Of a stretch of 34,351 nt of DNA, positions 15,138-24,964 are shown one piece after another. The first letter of the stretch is position 1. The number at the start of each line of letters is the position of its first letter. Origin of the DNA: Bacteroidota bacterium. GTDB taxonomy: Bacteria; Bacteroidota; Ignavibacteria; Ignavibacteriales; Melioribacteraceae. The stretch is from assembly GCA_021820065.1 (NCBI GenBank), contig JAKAEE010000031.1:1-34351 (forward strand). Reading direction: 5' to 3'. The notes under the pieces are model-generated. The model made no database searches and was not told where the DNA came from. It worked only from the letters and a program-made list of their open reading frames with translations. Both the position numbers and the translations under genes were made by a program.

Positions 15138-17486
15138 CTATTTGAATTCAACAATTGTAATTCCGTCACCGCCATATTCTATATCAGCAAAATAATAATT
15201 TTTTACCGAATGATTGTTCCTTAGAATTCCATGAACCAACTGTTTGAGAGCGCCGGTACCTTTACCGTGGAGAATCTCAACACGATCTGTACCGCCGACA
15301 TACGCGTTGTCTAAAAATTTTATGATTTCAAATTCCGCTTCGTCGGCACGTTTACCGCGAATATCAAGTCTGTAATTCAATTCATTCTGATCTATCTCGA
15401 ACGGCTTGCGCAAAACTTGTTGGAACTCCGATTTTGTCGCATGAACAAGATCGCTCAATTTCGTCTTTATCTTCAATGTGCCGACCGTAAGCACCGCTTT
15501 GTTTTTTTCTTTTTCAATTTCAGAGACCACTCCTACAGAAGTTGTGTTTTTAATCGAAACGTAATCGCCAACTTTAAATTCTGTTTTTTCTTCAGCAGTC
15601 TTCTTTTCTTTTTTGAAAACAACCGCGCTTTCTTTTTTTATTTCTTCGATCTTCTTTTTTTCTTCTTTGATAACTTCTTTTTTCGCTTGGGATTCGCGGA
15701 TATTCTTAATCGCGCTCTCAATTTTTTTGTTTACATCACTAAGATAAGTCTCGGCTTTAACTTTAGCGTCGGCTATAATTGTTTTTTTCTGCTCTTCAAG
15801 TTTCTCAATTTTGTCTTGATACAGATTCGTCAAACCTTTCAGCCGAACGTTCTCTCGTTCAAGGTTGTTCAGTTGCTCTTTCAAATCCTTGGATTTTTTT
15901 TCGAGCGAAATTAAAAAGTCTTCGATTTTTGTTTTATCGGTATCCAAGAATTGTTTGGCGAGATCGAGAAACTTTTCATCGAAACCGATTCTGTTCGCGA
16001 CTTCAAATGCGTAGCTGGAACCTGGCATCCCTTGATGAAAACGGTAAGTCGGTTTAAGATGTTCACCGTCAAATTCCATCGAAGCATTCTGAAATTTATC
16101 CAATTGATCAGCGATTACTTTCAAACTCCCGTGATGCGTGGTTGCCAAAACTTTTGCGCCATTGTCGCACAATGTTATCAGCATTCCGGTTGCGATTGCC
16201 GATCCTTCCTCAGGGTCAGTTCCAGTACCAACCTCGTCAAGCAAAACGATTGACTCGTCATCCGCCTTTTCAATTATATGTTTAATGTTCGTTAAGTGAG
16301 AACTGAATGTGCTTAGATCATCTTCAATAGATTGTGCATCGCCGATATCAACCAAAACTTTTTTGAACATGTGAAGATTGGAATCCGGATGCGCCGGTAT
16401 CGGTATTCCCGCAAGAGCAAGACAGACCAATAGTCCCGTAGTTTTCAGCGTCACCGTTTTTCCTCCCGCGTTCGGACCGGTAATCAAAACAACATTTATA
16501 TTATCCAACTTCAAACTCATTGGAACTGTATTTTGCAAACCAATTCTTTTAATAAGCAGCGGATGCCGCGCATCGATCAACATGAAAGGTTTTGAATTAT
16601 CGAATGTCGGGTGAGAACCGATAATCTCTAAAGAATATTTCGCGCGAGCGAAAATTGAATCTATCTCCGCGATAGCGGTTAAAGATTTTTTTAATTCGGC
16701 GCTGAGCTCACCAATTTTTTCCGTTAAGCCGCGAAGAATTTTTTCTATTTCTCTTTTTTCAGCGAACCCTAACGAAAGAATTTCATTGTTCAGCTCAAGA
16801 GTTTCTTCCGGTTCGATATAAACCGTCTGTCCGGTTGACGACTCCGAATGCACAAATCCTTTTACGTGACGCTTGTGTTCCGACTTCACGGGCAGAACAA
16901 TTCTCCCGTCGCGGAGAGTAATGTATTCTTCCTGGACAAGATAAGACTCGCTGAACTGCTTCAGAAGTTTCTGAACTTGTTTTCTAAGTGAAGATTCTTT
17001 TTCTCTAATCTCGGTTCTTATTTCTTTCAGTTTTGCGCTCGCATCGTCTCTGATCTCACCATTCTCGGTGAATATTTTTCCGATCAGATGTTCGAAAACT
17101 TTATCCACAAAGAGATTGGCGGTAAGTTCATGAAAAAATGTATGCGATCCGTCTTTAGTTTTCAAAAATTGAAAAAGTTTGCGCGATGACTCGGCGAGTT
17201 TTAAAACATCAAGAATCTGTTTCGACGAGAGAACCGCCCCTTGAATTCTGCTGCGCGAAAGAACTTCATCAAGGTCCGGTAAGTATTCTATTGGAGGGAT
17301 ATCATTCTTAATCAAAATCTCTTTTGCTTCGTTGACCCGACTGCCGGCTTTTGTTACCTCGTTCACAGTTTCAAACGGCAGTAATTCATTTACGGAAGTT
17401 TTACCTCTATCGGTCGTGCAGTACTTTTCGATTTGAGAAATAACTTTTTGATATTCTAACTTATCTAGTACGTCTCTTGTTACCAT
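15138..17486 (-). CDS. mutS2: MutS2 family ATPase/endonuclease
   Basis: The 782-aa protein is full length for MutS2. After clamp and lever regions come the ABC-type ATPase with Walker A GPNAGGKT (337-344) and Walker B LLDEVGTGTD (D417-E418). A long Lys/Glu coiled coil (about 510-630) and a KOW-like segment (about 640-685) follow, and then a C-terminal Smr nuclease domain (about 705-782; LDIRGKRADEAE, HGKGTGALK). MutS2 proteins lack mismatch-recognition domains. They are described both as suppressors of recombination and, in Bacillus, as factors that split collided ribosomes; which role holds here is unknown. It overlaps cvpA by 26 bases and is followed by the biotin carboxylase gene after 5 bases. 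Confidence 0.95.
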   Translation of the reverse strand: MVTRDVLDKLEYQKVISQIEKYCTTDRGKTSVNELLPFETVNEVTKAGSRVNEAKEILIKNDIPPIEYLPDLDEVLSRSRIQGAVLSSKQILDVLKLAESSRKLFQFLKTKDGSHTFFHELTANLFVDKVFEHLIGKIFTENGEIRDDASAKLKEIRTEIREKESSLRKQVQKLLKQFSESYLVQEEYITLRDGRIVLPVKSEHKRHVKGFVHSESSTGQTVYIEPEETLELNNEILSLGFAEKREIEKILRGLTEKIGELSAELKKSLTAIAEIDSIFARAKYSLEIIGSHPTFDNSKPFMLIDARHPLLIKRIGLQNTVPMSLKLDNINVVLITGPNAGGKTVTLKTTGLLVCLALAGIPIPAHPDSNLHMFKKVLVDIGDAQSIEDDLSTFSSHLTNIKHIIEKADDESIVLLDEVGTGTDPEEGSAIATGMLITLCDNGAKVLATTHHGSLKVIADQLDKFQNASMEFDGEHLKPTYRFHQGMPGSSYAFEVANRIGFDEKFLDLAKQFLDTDKTKIEDFLISLEKKSKDLKEQLNNLERENVRLKGLTNLYQDKIEKLEEQKKTIIADAKVKAETYLSDVNKKIESAIKNIRESQAKKEVIKEEKKKIEEIKKESAVVFKKEKKTAEEKTEFKVGDYVSIKNTTSVGVVSEIEKEKNKAVLTVGTLKIKTKLSDLVHATKSEFQQVLRKPFEIDQNELNYRLDIRGKRADEAEFEIIKFLDNAYVGGTDRVEILHGKGTGALKQLVHGILRNNHSVKNYYFADIEYGGDGITIVEFK

Positions 17487-18042
17487 TATTCACATTGATT
17501 TTGATTGTATCGGTAGTTGCGGTTGTATCGGAATCTTTCTTTTCTATAAACTCCTTGATGTAATCGGTCGCGCTGGCACTATTGCCGACCAAGAGACCAA
17601 CCGTTTTGGGAATTAAGTTTGAAACAAAACTATATGTTAATGAACCGGAGCGCTGATATCCGTTCGGAACTTGAAAAACGTTTAGAAACAAAAGTACTGC
17701 GCTGACAAAAAAAGTAATTTGCACGGCACCGATTACGCCGCCAAGTGTTTGATTCAAAAGTCTATTTACTTTATCAACCGGATGAACAACTCTCTTCAGT
17801 ACCGATGCCATTAGAACAACAGTAAGGAAAATCAAAATTCCAGCTATCACGTTGGAAAGATATTCATCGTGGTTGAAAAACGAATTCAGAAATCGTCCCA
17901 GCGGTCCCGCAAACTTGTAAGCAAGTACAACACCAAGAATGAGTCCGATCAAACCGATGATTTTTCGAACAAGACCGTCTTTGAATCCAAGAAGAAATCC
18001 TATAAGAACGATTACTATTATAATGTAGTCGATAAAATTCAA
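17461..18042 (-). CDS. CvpA family membrane protein
   Basis: The 193-aa inner-membrane protein has about four hydrophobic segments (4-20, 25-45, 62-84, 104-124) and the CvpA family start NFIDYIIIVIVLIGFLLGFKDGLVRKI. CvpA proteins are linked to colicin V production and envelope or purine-related phenotypes; the molecular role is not settled. The start is TTG at 18042, forming a TTGA overlap with the stop of the yqeY gene, so it is probably read by translational coupling. Its end overlaps mutS2, a neighbourhood that recurs in many bacteria. Confidence 0.85.
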   Translation of the reverse strand: MNFIDYIIIVIVLIGFLLGFKDGLVRKIIGLIGLILGVVLAYKFAGPLGRFLNSFFNHDEYLSNVIAGILIFLTVVLMASVLKRVVHPVDKVNRLLNQTLGGVIGAVQITFFVSAVLLFLNVFQVPNGYQRSGSLTYSFVSNLIPKTVGLLVGNSASATDYIKEFIEKKDSDTTATTDTIKINVNNGNKRRTR

Positions 18043-18491
18043 TTACCGCTCAAGAATTTTTCAACAATTTCTTTTACCAATTTCCCTTCCGCTTTGCCTT
18101 TTAGACTTTTTGCTGCGACCGGCATTAATTTCGGAAAATCTTCTTTCACTTTAGCGCCTACTTCAGAGGCAATCTTCTTCACCTCAGCCATTACTTCATC
18201 AGCAGATAACTGTTTCGGCAAGTACTCTTCGATTATTTTTAATTCCGCTTCTTCTTTCTCCGCCAGTTCATTTCTGCCTGCGTTACGAAACTGTTCGATC
18301 GACTCCTTCCTTTTCTTCGCTGCGGAGGTCAGCATTCTAATTTCTTCTTCGCCATTCAGTTCTTTGCCGGAACCGCTTTTTTCAAATTCTAAAATTAATG
18401 CTCTGATTGAACGCACAGTCTCCAATCGGATTTTGTCTCCAGCTTTCATTGCGCTTTTTAAGTCCTCGTTAATTTTATCTCTCAGATTCAT
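18039..18491 (-). CDS. yqeY: GatB/YqeY domain protein
   Basis: The 150-aa protein matches the stand-alone YqeY family along its length: MNLRDKINEDLKSAMKAGDKIRLETVRSI, the RKESIEQFRNAGRNELAEKEEAEL stretch and LPKQLSADEV. The domain also ends GatB, the amidotransferase that makes Gln-tRNA(Gln), where it contacts tRNA. Stand-alone YqeY is thought to act in tRNA-dependent processes without a proven reaction. GAGG precedes the ATG by about six bases. It heads the cluster yqeY-cvpA-mutS2, 31 bases after the SDR gene. Confidence 0.9.
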   Translation of the reverse strand: MNLRDKINEDLKSAMKAGDKIRLETVRSIRALILEFEKSGSGKELNGEEEIRMLTSAAKKRKESIEQFRNAGRNELAEKEEAELKIIEEYLPKQLSADEVMAEVKKIASEVGAKVKEDFPKLMPVAAKSLKGKAEGKLVKEIVEKFLSGN

Positions 18492-18522
18492 TCTTACCTC
18501 TAAATAATTTATTCACTAAAAA

Positions 18523-19194
18523 CTACGGCAACTGAATAATGTTTCCCGTTACCTTTTTGTAATTATCGAACGTGGATTGGACTACACTACAAATTTCTTC
18601 CGGTGAAACCATTTTTTGCGGATCGTCAACCCATTCACGGTTTGATGGAGTATCAATTATAAACGGCGCAACAGCATTAGCGCTTAAACTGATTTCTTTT
18701 CCTTCCAGCGCCAAACTCTTTACCAAATAGTTTAGAGAGTTTTTTGAAACGACATAAGCGGCTTTACCTCTTTCCGGATTCAGACTGGAGTACGCGCTTG
18801 TAAAACAAACCGATCCGCCTTTTGTACCGTTAACCAATCTTGCAAAATATTTTGATATCAGAAATGCGCTATTGAGGTTTATGTTTTGCATTTTCAGCCA
18901 ATCGTTATAACTGGTTTCCGAAATATTTTTCCCGCCGAAGTAACCGCCGACAACGCTGAATAAAAAGTACGCGGCGTCATTATCCTTCTTCATTTCAGAA
19001 AAACTTTTTTCAACCAACTTCTCGTTTGTAAGATCACTCACAATCACAATTTTATAATTGGTTTTGCTGCTGTTAACTGCGAACTCTTTTCTTGCGAAGA
19101 AATAATAAAAATCATAATCTTTATTTAGAAAGAAATCGACTGCCGCTTTTCCCAAATCTCCAGTTGAACCGAATAGCAAAAATATTTTTTTCAT
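18523..19194 (-). CDS. Short-chain dehydrogenase/reductase (SDR)
   Basis: The 223-aa SDR has an N-terminal nucleotide-binding motif GSTGDLG (residues 9-15, form GxxGxxG) and a catalytic Tyr-x3-Lys in AYVVSKNSLNYLVKSLALE, with the partner Ser in CFTSAYSS. It is slightly shorter than typical SDRs (about 250) and lacks an obvious acidic residue after beta-2 that would settle NAD versus NADP. The substrate is unknown. It overlaps the upstream endonuclease/phosphatase gene by 4 bases (ATGA), but that pairing gives no clear functional hint. Confidence 0.88.
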   Translation of the reverse strand: MKKIFLLFGSTGDLGKAAVDFFLNKDYDFYYFFARKEFAVNSSKTNYKIVIVSDLTNEKLVEKSFSEMKKDNDAAYFLFSVVGGYFGGKNISETSYNDWLKMQNINLNSAFLISKYFARLVNGTKGGSVCFTSAYSSLNPERGKAAYVVSKNSLNYLVKSLALEGKEISLSANAVAPFIIDTPSNREWVDDPQKMVSPEEICSVVQSTFDNYKKVTGNIIQLP

Positions 19195-20243
19195 GGTTTA
19201 TCTTTCACGTAAAATTTTGCGCCAACCGGGAAATGATCGCTATAACCGCCGATGTAACGATTTCCTTCATACGTTGGTATCGCCCCGCCTTTTCTCTTCC
19301 CTTCTTTGAAAACCATAAATTTCGGTTTGATGATTTCGAACGAATTACATCCGTACGTAATTTTATCTTTTTCAAAAACAGATTTTGAAAGAATTATTTG
19401 GTCGATCATCTCCCACTTGCCTCTGAAGAGATATGAGCCTTCGCCGTTTTCAAATTTCTTGCCCGCAATGTTGATAAAGTTTTCTTTCGGCGGCTCGGAT
19501 TGAGTGCAATCATAATCTTGAGTATGCAAGGTATTAACAATCGAACCATCGTTCGGATTATCGTTGAAGTCGCCGATAATTATCACTTTACTATTCGGTG
19601 AAGTTTGATTCAATGTATCGATGCTTGCTTTTAATACTTCAGCCGCAGCAATCCGGTTCGGTTCCGATTTTTCTTCGCCGCCTCTTCGCGACGGCCAATG
19701 GTTCACATAAACATGAATTTTGTTTTTACTTTTTTTATGTATCAGAACTACATGCAAGATATCGCGCGTCGGATACTTGGTAGGCAACTCTACATGAAGA
19801 GCGGCAACGCTGTCTATCATAAAAACCGACCGGTCGTAAATCAACGCAGTTGCAATTCCGCGCTCGTCCGGCGAATCTCTATAGACCATCACATAATCAC
19901 GGCTTCTCAAACTGTAGGTTAAACTTTTCAATACGTTTATATTTTCAACTTCTTCCACGCCAAGGATATCCGGTCCGCATCCACCGTTCATAAAATTAAT
20001 AACGCGGGTTAGGTTATAAATTTTCGTTTCATAGCGGTAATCATTCCATTCCTTTTTTGATCCCGGCAAAAACTCATCGTCGTTTTTGTTCGGGTTGTCA
20101 ATCGTATCGAAAAGATTTTCGACATTCCAATTAGCAACGTAAAACGAATCCCGAACGACGCTTTGTGCGGATATTTTTTGCGGTATCAGTAATAATAAAA
20201 CAATCCCCATTGTCTTAACGGAACCGGAAAAGTATTTCATCAT
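19191..20243 (-). CDS. Secreted endonuclease/exonuclease/phosphatase family protein
   Basis: The 350-aa protein has a signal peptide (residues 1-27, ending PQKISAQ). All EEP superfamily motifs are in order: NWNVENLFD with the metal-binding Asn, GVEEVEN with the metal-binding Glu, HWPSRRGG, GDFNDNP with the catalytic Asp-x-Asn, and SDHFPVGAKF at the end. Members cleave DNA, RNA, phosphoinositides or other phosphodiesters; exported ones are often nucleases. A periplasmic or secreted nuclease scavenging phosphate or nucleotides is plausible but unproven. Met1 and Met2 are adjacent, so the start may be 20243 or 20240. It diverges from polA across 80 bases. Confidence 0.88.
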   Translation of the reverse strand: MMKYFSGSVKTMGIVLLLLIPQKISAQSVVRDSFYVANWNVENLFDTIDNPNKNDDEFLPGSKKEWNDYRYETKIYNLTRVINFMNGGCGPDILGVEEVENINVLKSLTYSLRSRDYVMVYRDSPDERGIATALIYDRSVFMIDSVAALHVELPTKYPTRDILHVVLIHKKSKNKIHVYVNHWPSRRGGEEKSEPNRIAAAEVLKASIDTLNQTSPNSKVIIIGDFNDNPNDGSIVNTLHTQDYDCTQSEPPKENFINIAGKKFENGEGSYLFRGKWEMIDQIILSKSVFEKDKITYGCNSFEIIKPKFMVFKEGKRKGGAIPTYEGNRYIGGYSDHFPVGAKFYVKDKP

Positions 20244-20323
20244 GTTATTATGGTTATTGTTAAATTGAATTCATAATTTCAAGCGAAAATATAACCAAAA
20301 TTAATCGATTTGATAAGAACAGC

Positions 20324-23128
20324 ATGAGCAAAAAATCATCCGGCAAATTTGTAATAATAGATGCGATGGCGCTCGCCTACAAGGGGTATTACGCGTTCAT
20401 CTCACGTCCGCTGTTAAATTCAAAAGGTGAACCGACTTCGGCGGTTTACGGTTTCTTGAGCCAGCTTTTCAAAATTATTGAAGATACAAAACCGGATTTC
20501 CTGGCTGTCGGTTTCGATTCAAAGGAAAAAACTTTCCGGCATGAGCGATATGAAAATTATAAATCTTCACGCCAAGCTATGCCGGAGGATATGATTCCGC
20601 AAATCAAACGGATTAAAGAAATTATCGAGGCGTTCAACATTCCGATTTATATTCTGCCCGGTTATGAAGCCGATGATCTTATCGGCACGGCTTTGAAGGA
20701 AGCAGAGAAAAAAGGTTTTGATTGCTACGCAATTACGCCGGACAAAGATTATATTCAGTTAATTTCCGAGAACATAAGAATTGTAAAACCGGGAAAATCT
20801 ACCGACGAAATTATCACGCTGGATGAAACTAAGGTGCGTGAAGAAATGGGATTCGAACCGATTCAGATGATCGATTACCTTGCATTGGTCGGCGATGCTT
20901 CCGATGACATTCCAGGTGTTGCCGGAATCGGGCCGAAGACGGCGCTGCCGCTCATTCAAAAATATAAGACGCTGGAAAATATTTATAAGAATCTGAATGA
21001 CATTGAAAAGCAAAGTGTCGTAAACAAACTTGTGGAAAGCAAAGAGAACGCGTTTCTATCCAAGGAACTGGCTACGATCAAAACTGATACTCCTTTCCAC
21101 ATGAATTTTGATGAAGCGCGCTTTCACAAACCTGATCTCACAAAACTATTTAGACTTTTTGAAGATCTCGAGTTCAGATCATTCGCGGCTAAACTGAAAA
21201 AACTTTTTGTTGAAGAAACCGAAAGTCCGGCAATAGTACAAGAACCGGAAATCGAAGAGCAAACGGAGAAGGAACCAGAATCTGTTACCGCATTTGAAAG
21301 AAGTAAAGTGAAGTATAAAGTTATCTTATCGTTCAAAGAAGCAAAGGAGCTAGCACAAAAACTTTCTCAATGTGAATTATTTGTTTTCGATACTGAGACC
21401 GACGGATTGGACACGCTGGACGTTAATCTTGCAGGCTGTTCATTCTGCATGAAACCGAAAGAAGCATTTTTCGTTGCGACAAATCCTTCCGCGCAGACTT
21501 CAACTCTTTTCGCTTCCGATCTTTCAGACCGGCTTCCGGCAGACGATTTTGTAAAAATCTTTAAGCCGGTTTTTGAAAACGATAAGATCAAAAAGATTTG
21601 CCAGAACGGTAAATATGATATCGGCGTTCTGCGTCATTACGGAATCAATGTTAAGAATTTTTATTTTGATACTATGCTTGCGAGCTATGCCATCGATCCG
21701 GATCAAAAACATAATATGGACGACCTTTCAGAAAAATATTTGCGCTATCGTCCTATCCCGCTTACTGATCTTATCGGCACCAAGAAGACGCCGGAAAAAA
21801 TATTTGAAGTCGATCCCGGTCGTTTGTCGGATTACTCATGCGAGGACGCGGACATAACATTTCGTCTGTATGAAATTCTCCGTAAAGAATTAAAAAAAGA
21901 AAGTATAGAAAAACTTGCGTACGATATTGAATTCCCTCTTGTACCCGTGCTAGAAGACATGGAGCGCACCGGCGTTAAGATTGATACAAAAAGTTTGAAA
22001 GCGTTCAGCGACGATCTGCTAATCCTTCTCGATAAATACTCGAAAGAAATTATTAATTTCTCCGGCGAACATTTCAATATTAACTCTACGCAGCAGCTTC
22101 AAAAAATTCTTTTTGAGAAACTGAAATTGTCACCGACATCAAAAACAAAAACCGGATATTCTACCGATGCAAGATCGCTCGAAGCATTGAAAGGTTCTCA
22201 CCCAATCATCGATATCATTTTGGATTACCGGCAAGTTGCAAAATTAAAATCCACGTACGCAGATGCACTGCCGAATTTAATTCATCCTAAAACTGGAAGA
22301 GTTCATACATCCTACAATCAAGCGGCTGTTTCAACCGGAAGATTATCGAGCACTGATCCGAACCTTCAAAATATTCCGATTAGAACCGAACTTGGTAAAG
22401 AAATCCGAAAAGCTTTCGTCCCCCGCGACAAAAATTACGTTATACTTTCTGCGGACTACAGTCAGATTGAATTGAGAATTATGGCTAGCATTTGTAATGA
22501 CGAAACGTTAACCAAAGCATTTAAATCCGGCGAAGACATTCATAGAAGAACCGCCGCGTTAGTTTTCAAAGTCGATCCGTCGGAAGTCACACAAGACATG
22601 CGGCGCAAAGCAAAGGAAGTTAATTTCGGAATTTTATACGGTCTCGGTCCGTTCGGTTTGAAAACACGTTTGGGCATCACGCAGACAGAAGCAAAAAATA
22701 TTATTGATAATTATTTCGGTTCGTTCAAAAACGTTCGCAAGTTTATGGATGATTCCGTTGCAAGCGCAAAAGAGAAAGGATACGCTGAAACGCTTTACGG
22801 TCGCAGACGATTCTTGAGAAACATAAACAGCAAGAACCGTGTAGTCCAACAATTTGAAGCGCGTGTTGCAATCAATATGCCGATTCAAGGAACCGCCGCA
22901 GATATGATTAAACTCGCGATGATAAAAATTTACGAAGCGCTCGAAAAAAGAAAAGCGCGGACAAAAATGGTCTTGCAAGTTCACGATGAATTGGTATTTG
23001 ATGCGCACAAGGATGAGATTGACGAATTGCGTCCGTTGATTAAAGAATTGATGGAGTCTGCTCTGCCGTTAAATGTCCCGGTCATCGCAGATACCGGCGT
23101 TGGTGATAACTGGCTGGACGCGCATTAA
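20324..23128 (+). CDS. polA: DNA polymerase I
   Basis: The 934-aa protein removes RNA primers and fills gaps in lagging-strand synthesis and repair. It has a 5' nuclease domain (about 1-290; GYEADDLIGT, DKDYIQL, GDASDDIPGVAGIGPKTA). The proofreading exonuclease domain (about 335-520) has all acidic residues intact: D356 and E358, D432, and Y504-x3-D508. In the polymerase domain, motif A is DYSQIELR with D711, motif B includes VNFGILYG with F768 (the position of F762 in E. coli), and motif C is VHDELVFD with D888. Unlike Taq-type enzymes, proofreading should be active. No clear Shine-Dalgarno box precedes the ATG. It stands alone on the plus strand. Confidence 0.97.
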   Translation: MSKKSSGKFVIIDAMALAYKGYYAFISRPLLNSKGEPTSAVYGFLSQLFKIIEDTKPDFLAVGFDSKEKTFRHERYENYKSSRQAMPEDMIPQIKRIKEIIEAFNIPIYILPGYEADDLIGTALKEAEKKGFDCYAITPDKDYIQLISENIRIVKPGKSTDEIITLDETKVREEMGFEPIQMIDYLALVGDASDDIPGVAGIGPKTALPLIQKYKTLENIYKNLNDIEKQSVVNKLVESKENAFLSKELATIKTDTPFHMNFDEARFHKPDLTKLFRLFEDLEFRSFAAKLKKLFVEETESPAIVQEPEIEEQTEKEPESVTAFERSKVKYKVILSFKEAKELAQKLSQCELFVFDTETDGLDTLDVNLAGCSFCMKPKEAFFVATNPSAQTSTLFASDLSDRLPADDFVKIFKPVFENDKIKKICQNGKYDIGVLRHYGINVKNFYFDTMLASYAIDPDQKHNMDDLSEKYLRYRPIPLTDLIGTKKTPEKIFEVDPGRLSDYSCEDADITFRLYEILRKELKKESIEKLAYDIEFPLVPVLEDMERTGVKIDTKSLKAFSDDLLILLDKYSKEIINFSGEHFNINSTQQLQKILFEKLKLSPTSKTKTGYSTDARSLEALKGSHPIIDIILDYRQVAKLKSTYADALPNLIHPKTGRVHTSYNQAAVSTGRLSSTDPNLQNIPIRTELGKEIRKAFVPRDKNYVILSADYSQIELRIMASICNDETLTKAFKSGEDIHRRTAALVFKVDPSEVTQDMRRKAKEVNFGILYGLGPFGLKTRLGITQTEAKNIIDNYFGSFKNVRKFMDDSVASAKEKGYAETLYGRRRFLRNINSKNRVVQQFEARVAINMPIQGTAADMIKLAMIKIYEALEKRKARTKMVLQVHDELVFDAHKDEIDELRPLIKELMESALPLNVPVIADTGVGDNWLDAH

Positions 23129-23226
23129 TAATTCCGTCGGAATGAGTAGATTCAATACGGAAAGTGTTTTTGTATTTAGTCATACAAACGATAAGAGCAA
23201 AATCATAACGCCCCCGTAATGAATTA

Positions 23227-23826
23227 CTAATCCATTAGAAACTTATAAATCAAATAGCCGAAATTAATCTGAAGCAATCCGAAAGATATTCCGCTGATTA
23301 AATCCAACCGATCAACTTCATCGAGCGTCGATTGTTTTTTCGTGTTCAGGTAATCGTCATATTTCTTATCGGCTTTAATTTTGAAATACGCCGAAATACC
23401 GCCCAACACCGCAGCACTACCGATTAAAATTTTGAATGTGGTCGATGTGAAAAAACTTTCCCCGTTAGTCCCATCCGGTTTGTAAAATCCTAAATTGTTC
23501 GAATGCTCTGTGACCGGAGAAAAATCATAAATGAAAGTTAATGGCTTCGTGCAATCAACAACTTTGATAGTATCAAGAATTTCTTTTTGTCCCCACCTGT
23601 ACATAGCTTCTTTGATTCGGATAATGTGAGAACCTTGTGACAGTTCTGTCTTCACATTTCCTTTGCCAACCAAAACGGAATCGATTATTACCAGCGCTTG
23701 CGTATTATTTGTATTCACATCAACTTTTGCTTTGCAGTCTTGAGCAATGCCGGCGCTCGAAAAGATTAACACCGCAAAAAATGCTACGGACAAAATATTT
23801 TTACTGTTTGAACGTTTGATACGCAT
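23227..23826 (-). CDS. PEGA-domain membrane protein, unknown function
   Basis: The 199-aa protein has a signal peptide (about 1-28, VLIFSSAGIAQ) and then a PEGA-like beta domain (about 35-75; ALVIIDSVLVGKGNVKTELSQGSHIIRIKE). Two hydrophobic segments close to the C-terminus (about 130-150 and 177-197) suggest the chain ends in the membrane. PEGA domains are found on surface or envelope proteins and probably bind partner proteins or cell wall. It is the last gene of the minus-strand run, overlapping the propeller lipoprotein by 26 bases. That tight link to two envelope proteins suggests a shared role. Confidence 0.75.
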   Translation of the reverse strand: MRIKRSNSKNILSVAFFAVLIFSSAGIAQDCKAKVDVNTNNTQALVIIDSVLVGKGNVKTELSQGSHIIRIKEAMYRWGQKEILDTIKVVDCTKPLTFIYDFSPVTEHSNNLGFYKPDGTNGESFFTSTTFKILIGSAAVLGGISAYFKIKADKKYDDYLNTKKQSTLDEVDRLDLISGISFGLLQINFGYLIYKFLMD

Positions 23827-24964
23827 TTATCTCACCTCTATCTGCTCCAAGATAGATCACCCCGTCATAATAGACAGGGGAAAGTTTAGTCCTTGTTTCA
23901 AACGGCATCGTCTTTTCAATGTTGCCGGTTTTTACGTCGATCAAATAAACTTTACGGTTCAAATCCGGTTGGACAAGTTTATTTTTAAGCAGCAACGGAG
24001 TCGCGTCGATTACCCCCTCTGTTTTGACTTTCCATTTCAATTTTCCATCTGCTTTATTCAGACAAAAAATATCTCCGTTCAAGTTTCCGATGAATAAGTT
24101 TTCAGCGTTCATCACCGGCGTGACGACGATTTTGTTTTTTGTATCGTACTGCCAAATAATTTTCCCGTCATTCAGATTAACACAGAATACTTTCCCCGTT
24201 TTATCACCGAAATAAATATTGTAACCGCTGATAGATAAACCGGCTTCAATACCGCCGCAGATTTTTTTACGATATAAAACCTCGCCCGTTTTTGCCGAAC
24301 AGGAAATCAATTCTCCTTTTTCATTTCCGAAAACAATTACATTCCCATCCGAAGCCGGTGACGAGTGTGAATCAACTTTCGTGTTAGTACTCCACCCTTT
24401 CGTTCCAACAAGATTGTATTTTAGTAGTTCACCGTAATCACTGAGCACTATGATTCCATCGTCAAGTTTTAACAGTTCGTTATGTACACCGCCGTAAATT
24501 TTTGATTCATCTAAGACTTTCCCGTTGAGTATATCAAAATTCTTGATTGTAGAATACTTTTCGTTCAATTCGTTGACCATCAAAAATAATCTAAGATTGT
24601 TTACAACCGGCGCAACCGGAATAGCGCCGCTGAATTTTTCATAACCAAACAACTTTCCTGTTTTCCTATCTAACGCGTACAATTTACCGGATAAATCCGA
24701 AACAAAAAGTATGTCGTTGTAAATTACAATTGAAGTGTTGCTTTGACTTCCGCTCGTAACGGCACTCCATTTCGGTTCGAGGAAATCACCAATCGACACG
24801 TTTTCGTAAAAATTTCTTTCCGGAATTTTACCGAACATGAAATGTCCGGGCATACCAATCGCCATGTTTCTAAAAAAGATTGGCTGTGTACATGCTGAAA
24901 CAATAATCAATACAATAATAGCAGCAATACCATATTTAAGATGGTTTCGTTTCAAAAATCCCAT
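23801..24964 (-). CDS. PQQ-type beta-propeller lipoprotein (BamB-like fold)
   Basis: The 387-aa protein has a lipoprotein signal ending VSAC (lipid on about C25) and then repeated PQQ-like propeller blades: LYALDRKTGKLFGY, VIVFGNEKGELISCSAKTGEV, IYFGDKTGKVFCVNLNDGKIIWQYD, LFIGNLNGDIFCLNKADGKLKWKV, VYLIDVKTGNI and IYLGADRGEINAY. BamB, an outer-membrane lipoprotein that helps fold barrels, has this fold, but so do many unrelated proteins; BamB identity is not shown. It overlaps the upstream barrel fusion gene by 13 bases and the PEGA gene by 26. A lipoprotein propeller next to a propeller-barrel fusion points to an outer-membrane complex. Confidence 0.85.
   Translation of the reverse strand: MGFLKRNHLKYGIAAIIVLIIVSACTQPIFFRNMAIGMPGHFMFGKIPERNFYENVSIGDFLEPKWSAVTSGSQSNTSIVIYNDILFVSDLSGKLYALDRKTGKLFGYEKFSGAIPVAPVVNNLRLFLMVNELNEKYSTIKNFDILNGKVLDESKIYGGVHNELLKLDDGIIVLSDYGELLKYNLVGTKGWSTNTKVDSHSSPASDGNVIVFGNEKGELISCSAKTGEVLYRKKICGGIEAGLSISGYNIYFGDKTGKVFCVNLNDGKIIWQYDTKNKIVVTPVMNAENLFIGNLNGDIFCLNKADGKLKWKVKTEGVIDATPLLLKNKLVQPDLNRKVYLIDVKTGNIEKTMPFETRTKLSPVYYDGVIYLGADRGEINAYQTFKQ

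Noticed and set aside
15417..15914. Plus-strand frame of 165 codons, Phe-rich
   Set aside because: It lies wholly antisense to the coiled-coil region of mutS2. Its Phe-rich composition is the mirror of Lys/Glu codons, and it has no ribosome binding site.
23801..24964. Naming the PQQ propeller lipoprotein as BamB
   Set aside because: The fold and lipid anchor fit, but propeller lipoproteins are common and the neighbours are not BAM components. The BamB name needs sequence-profile support.
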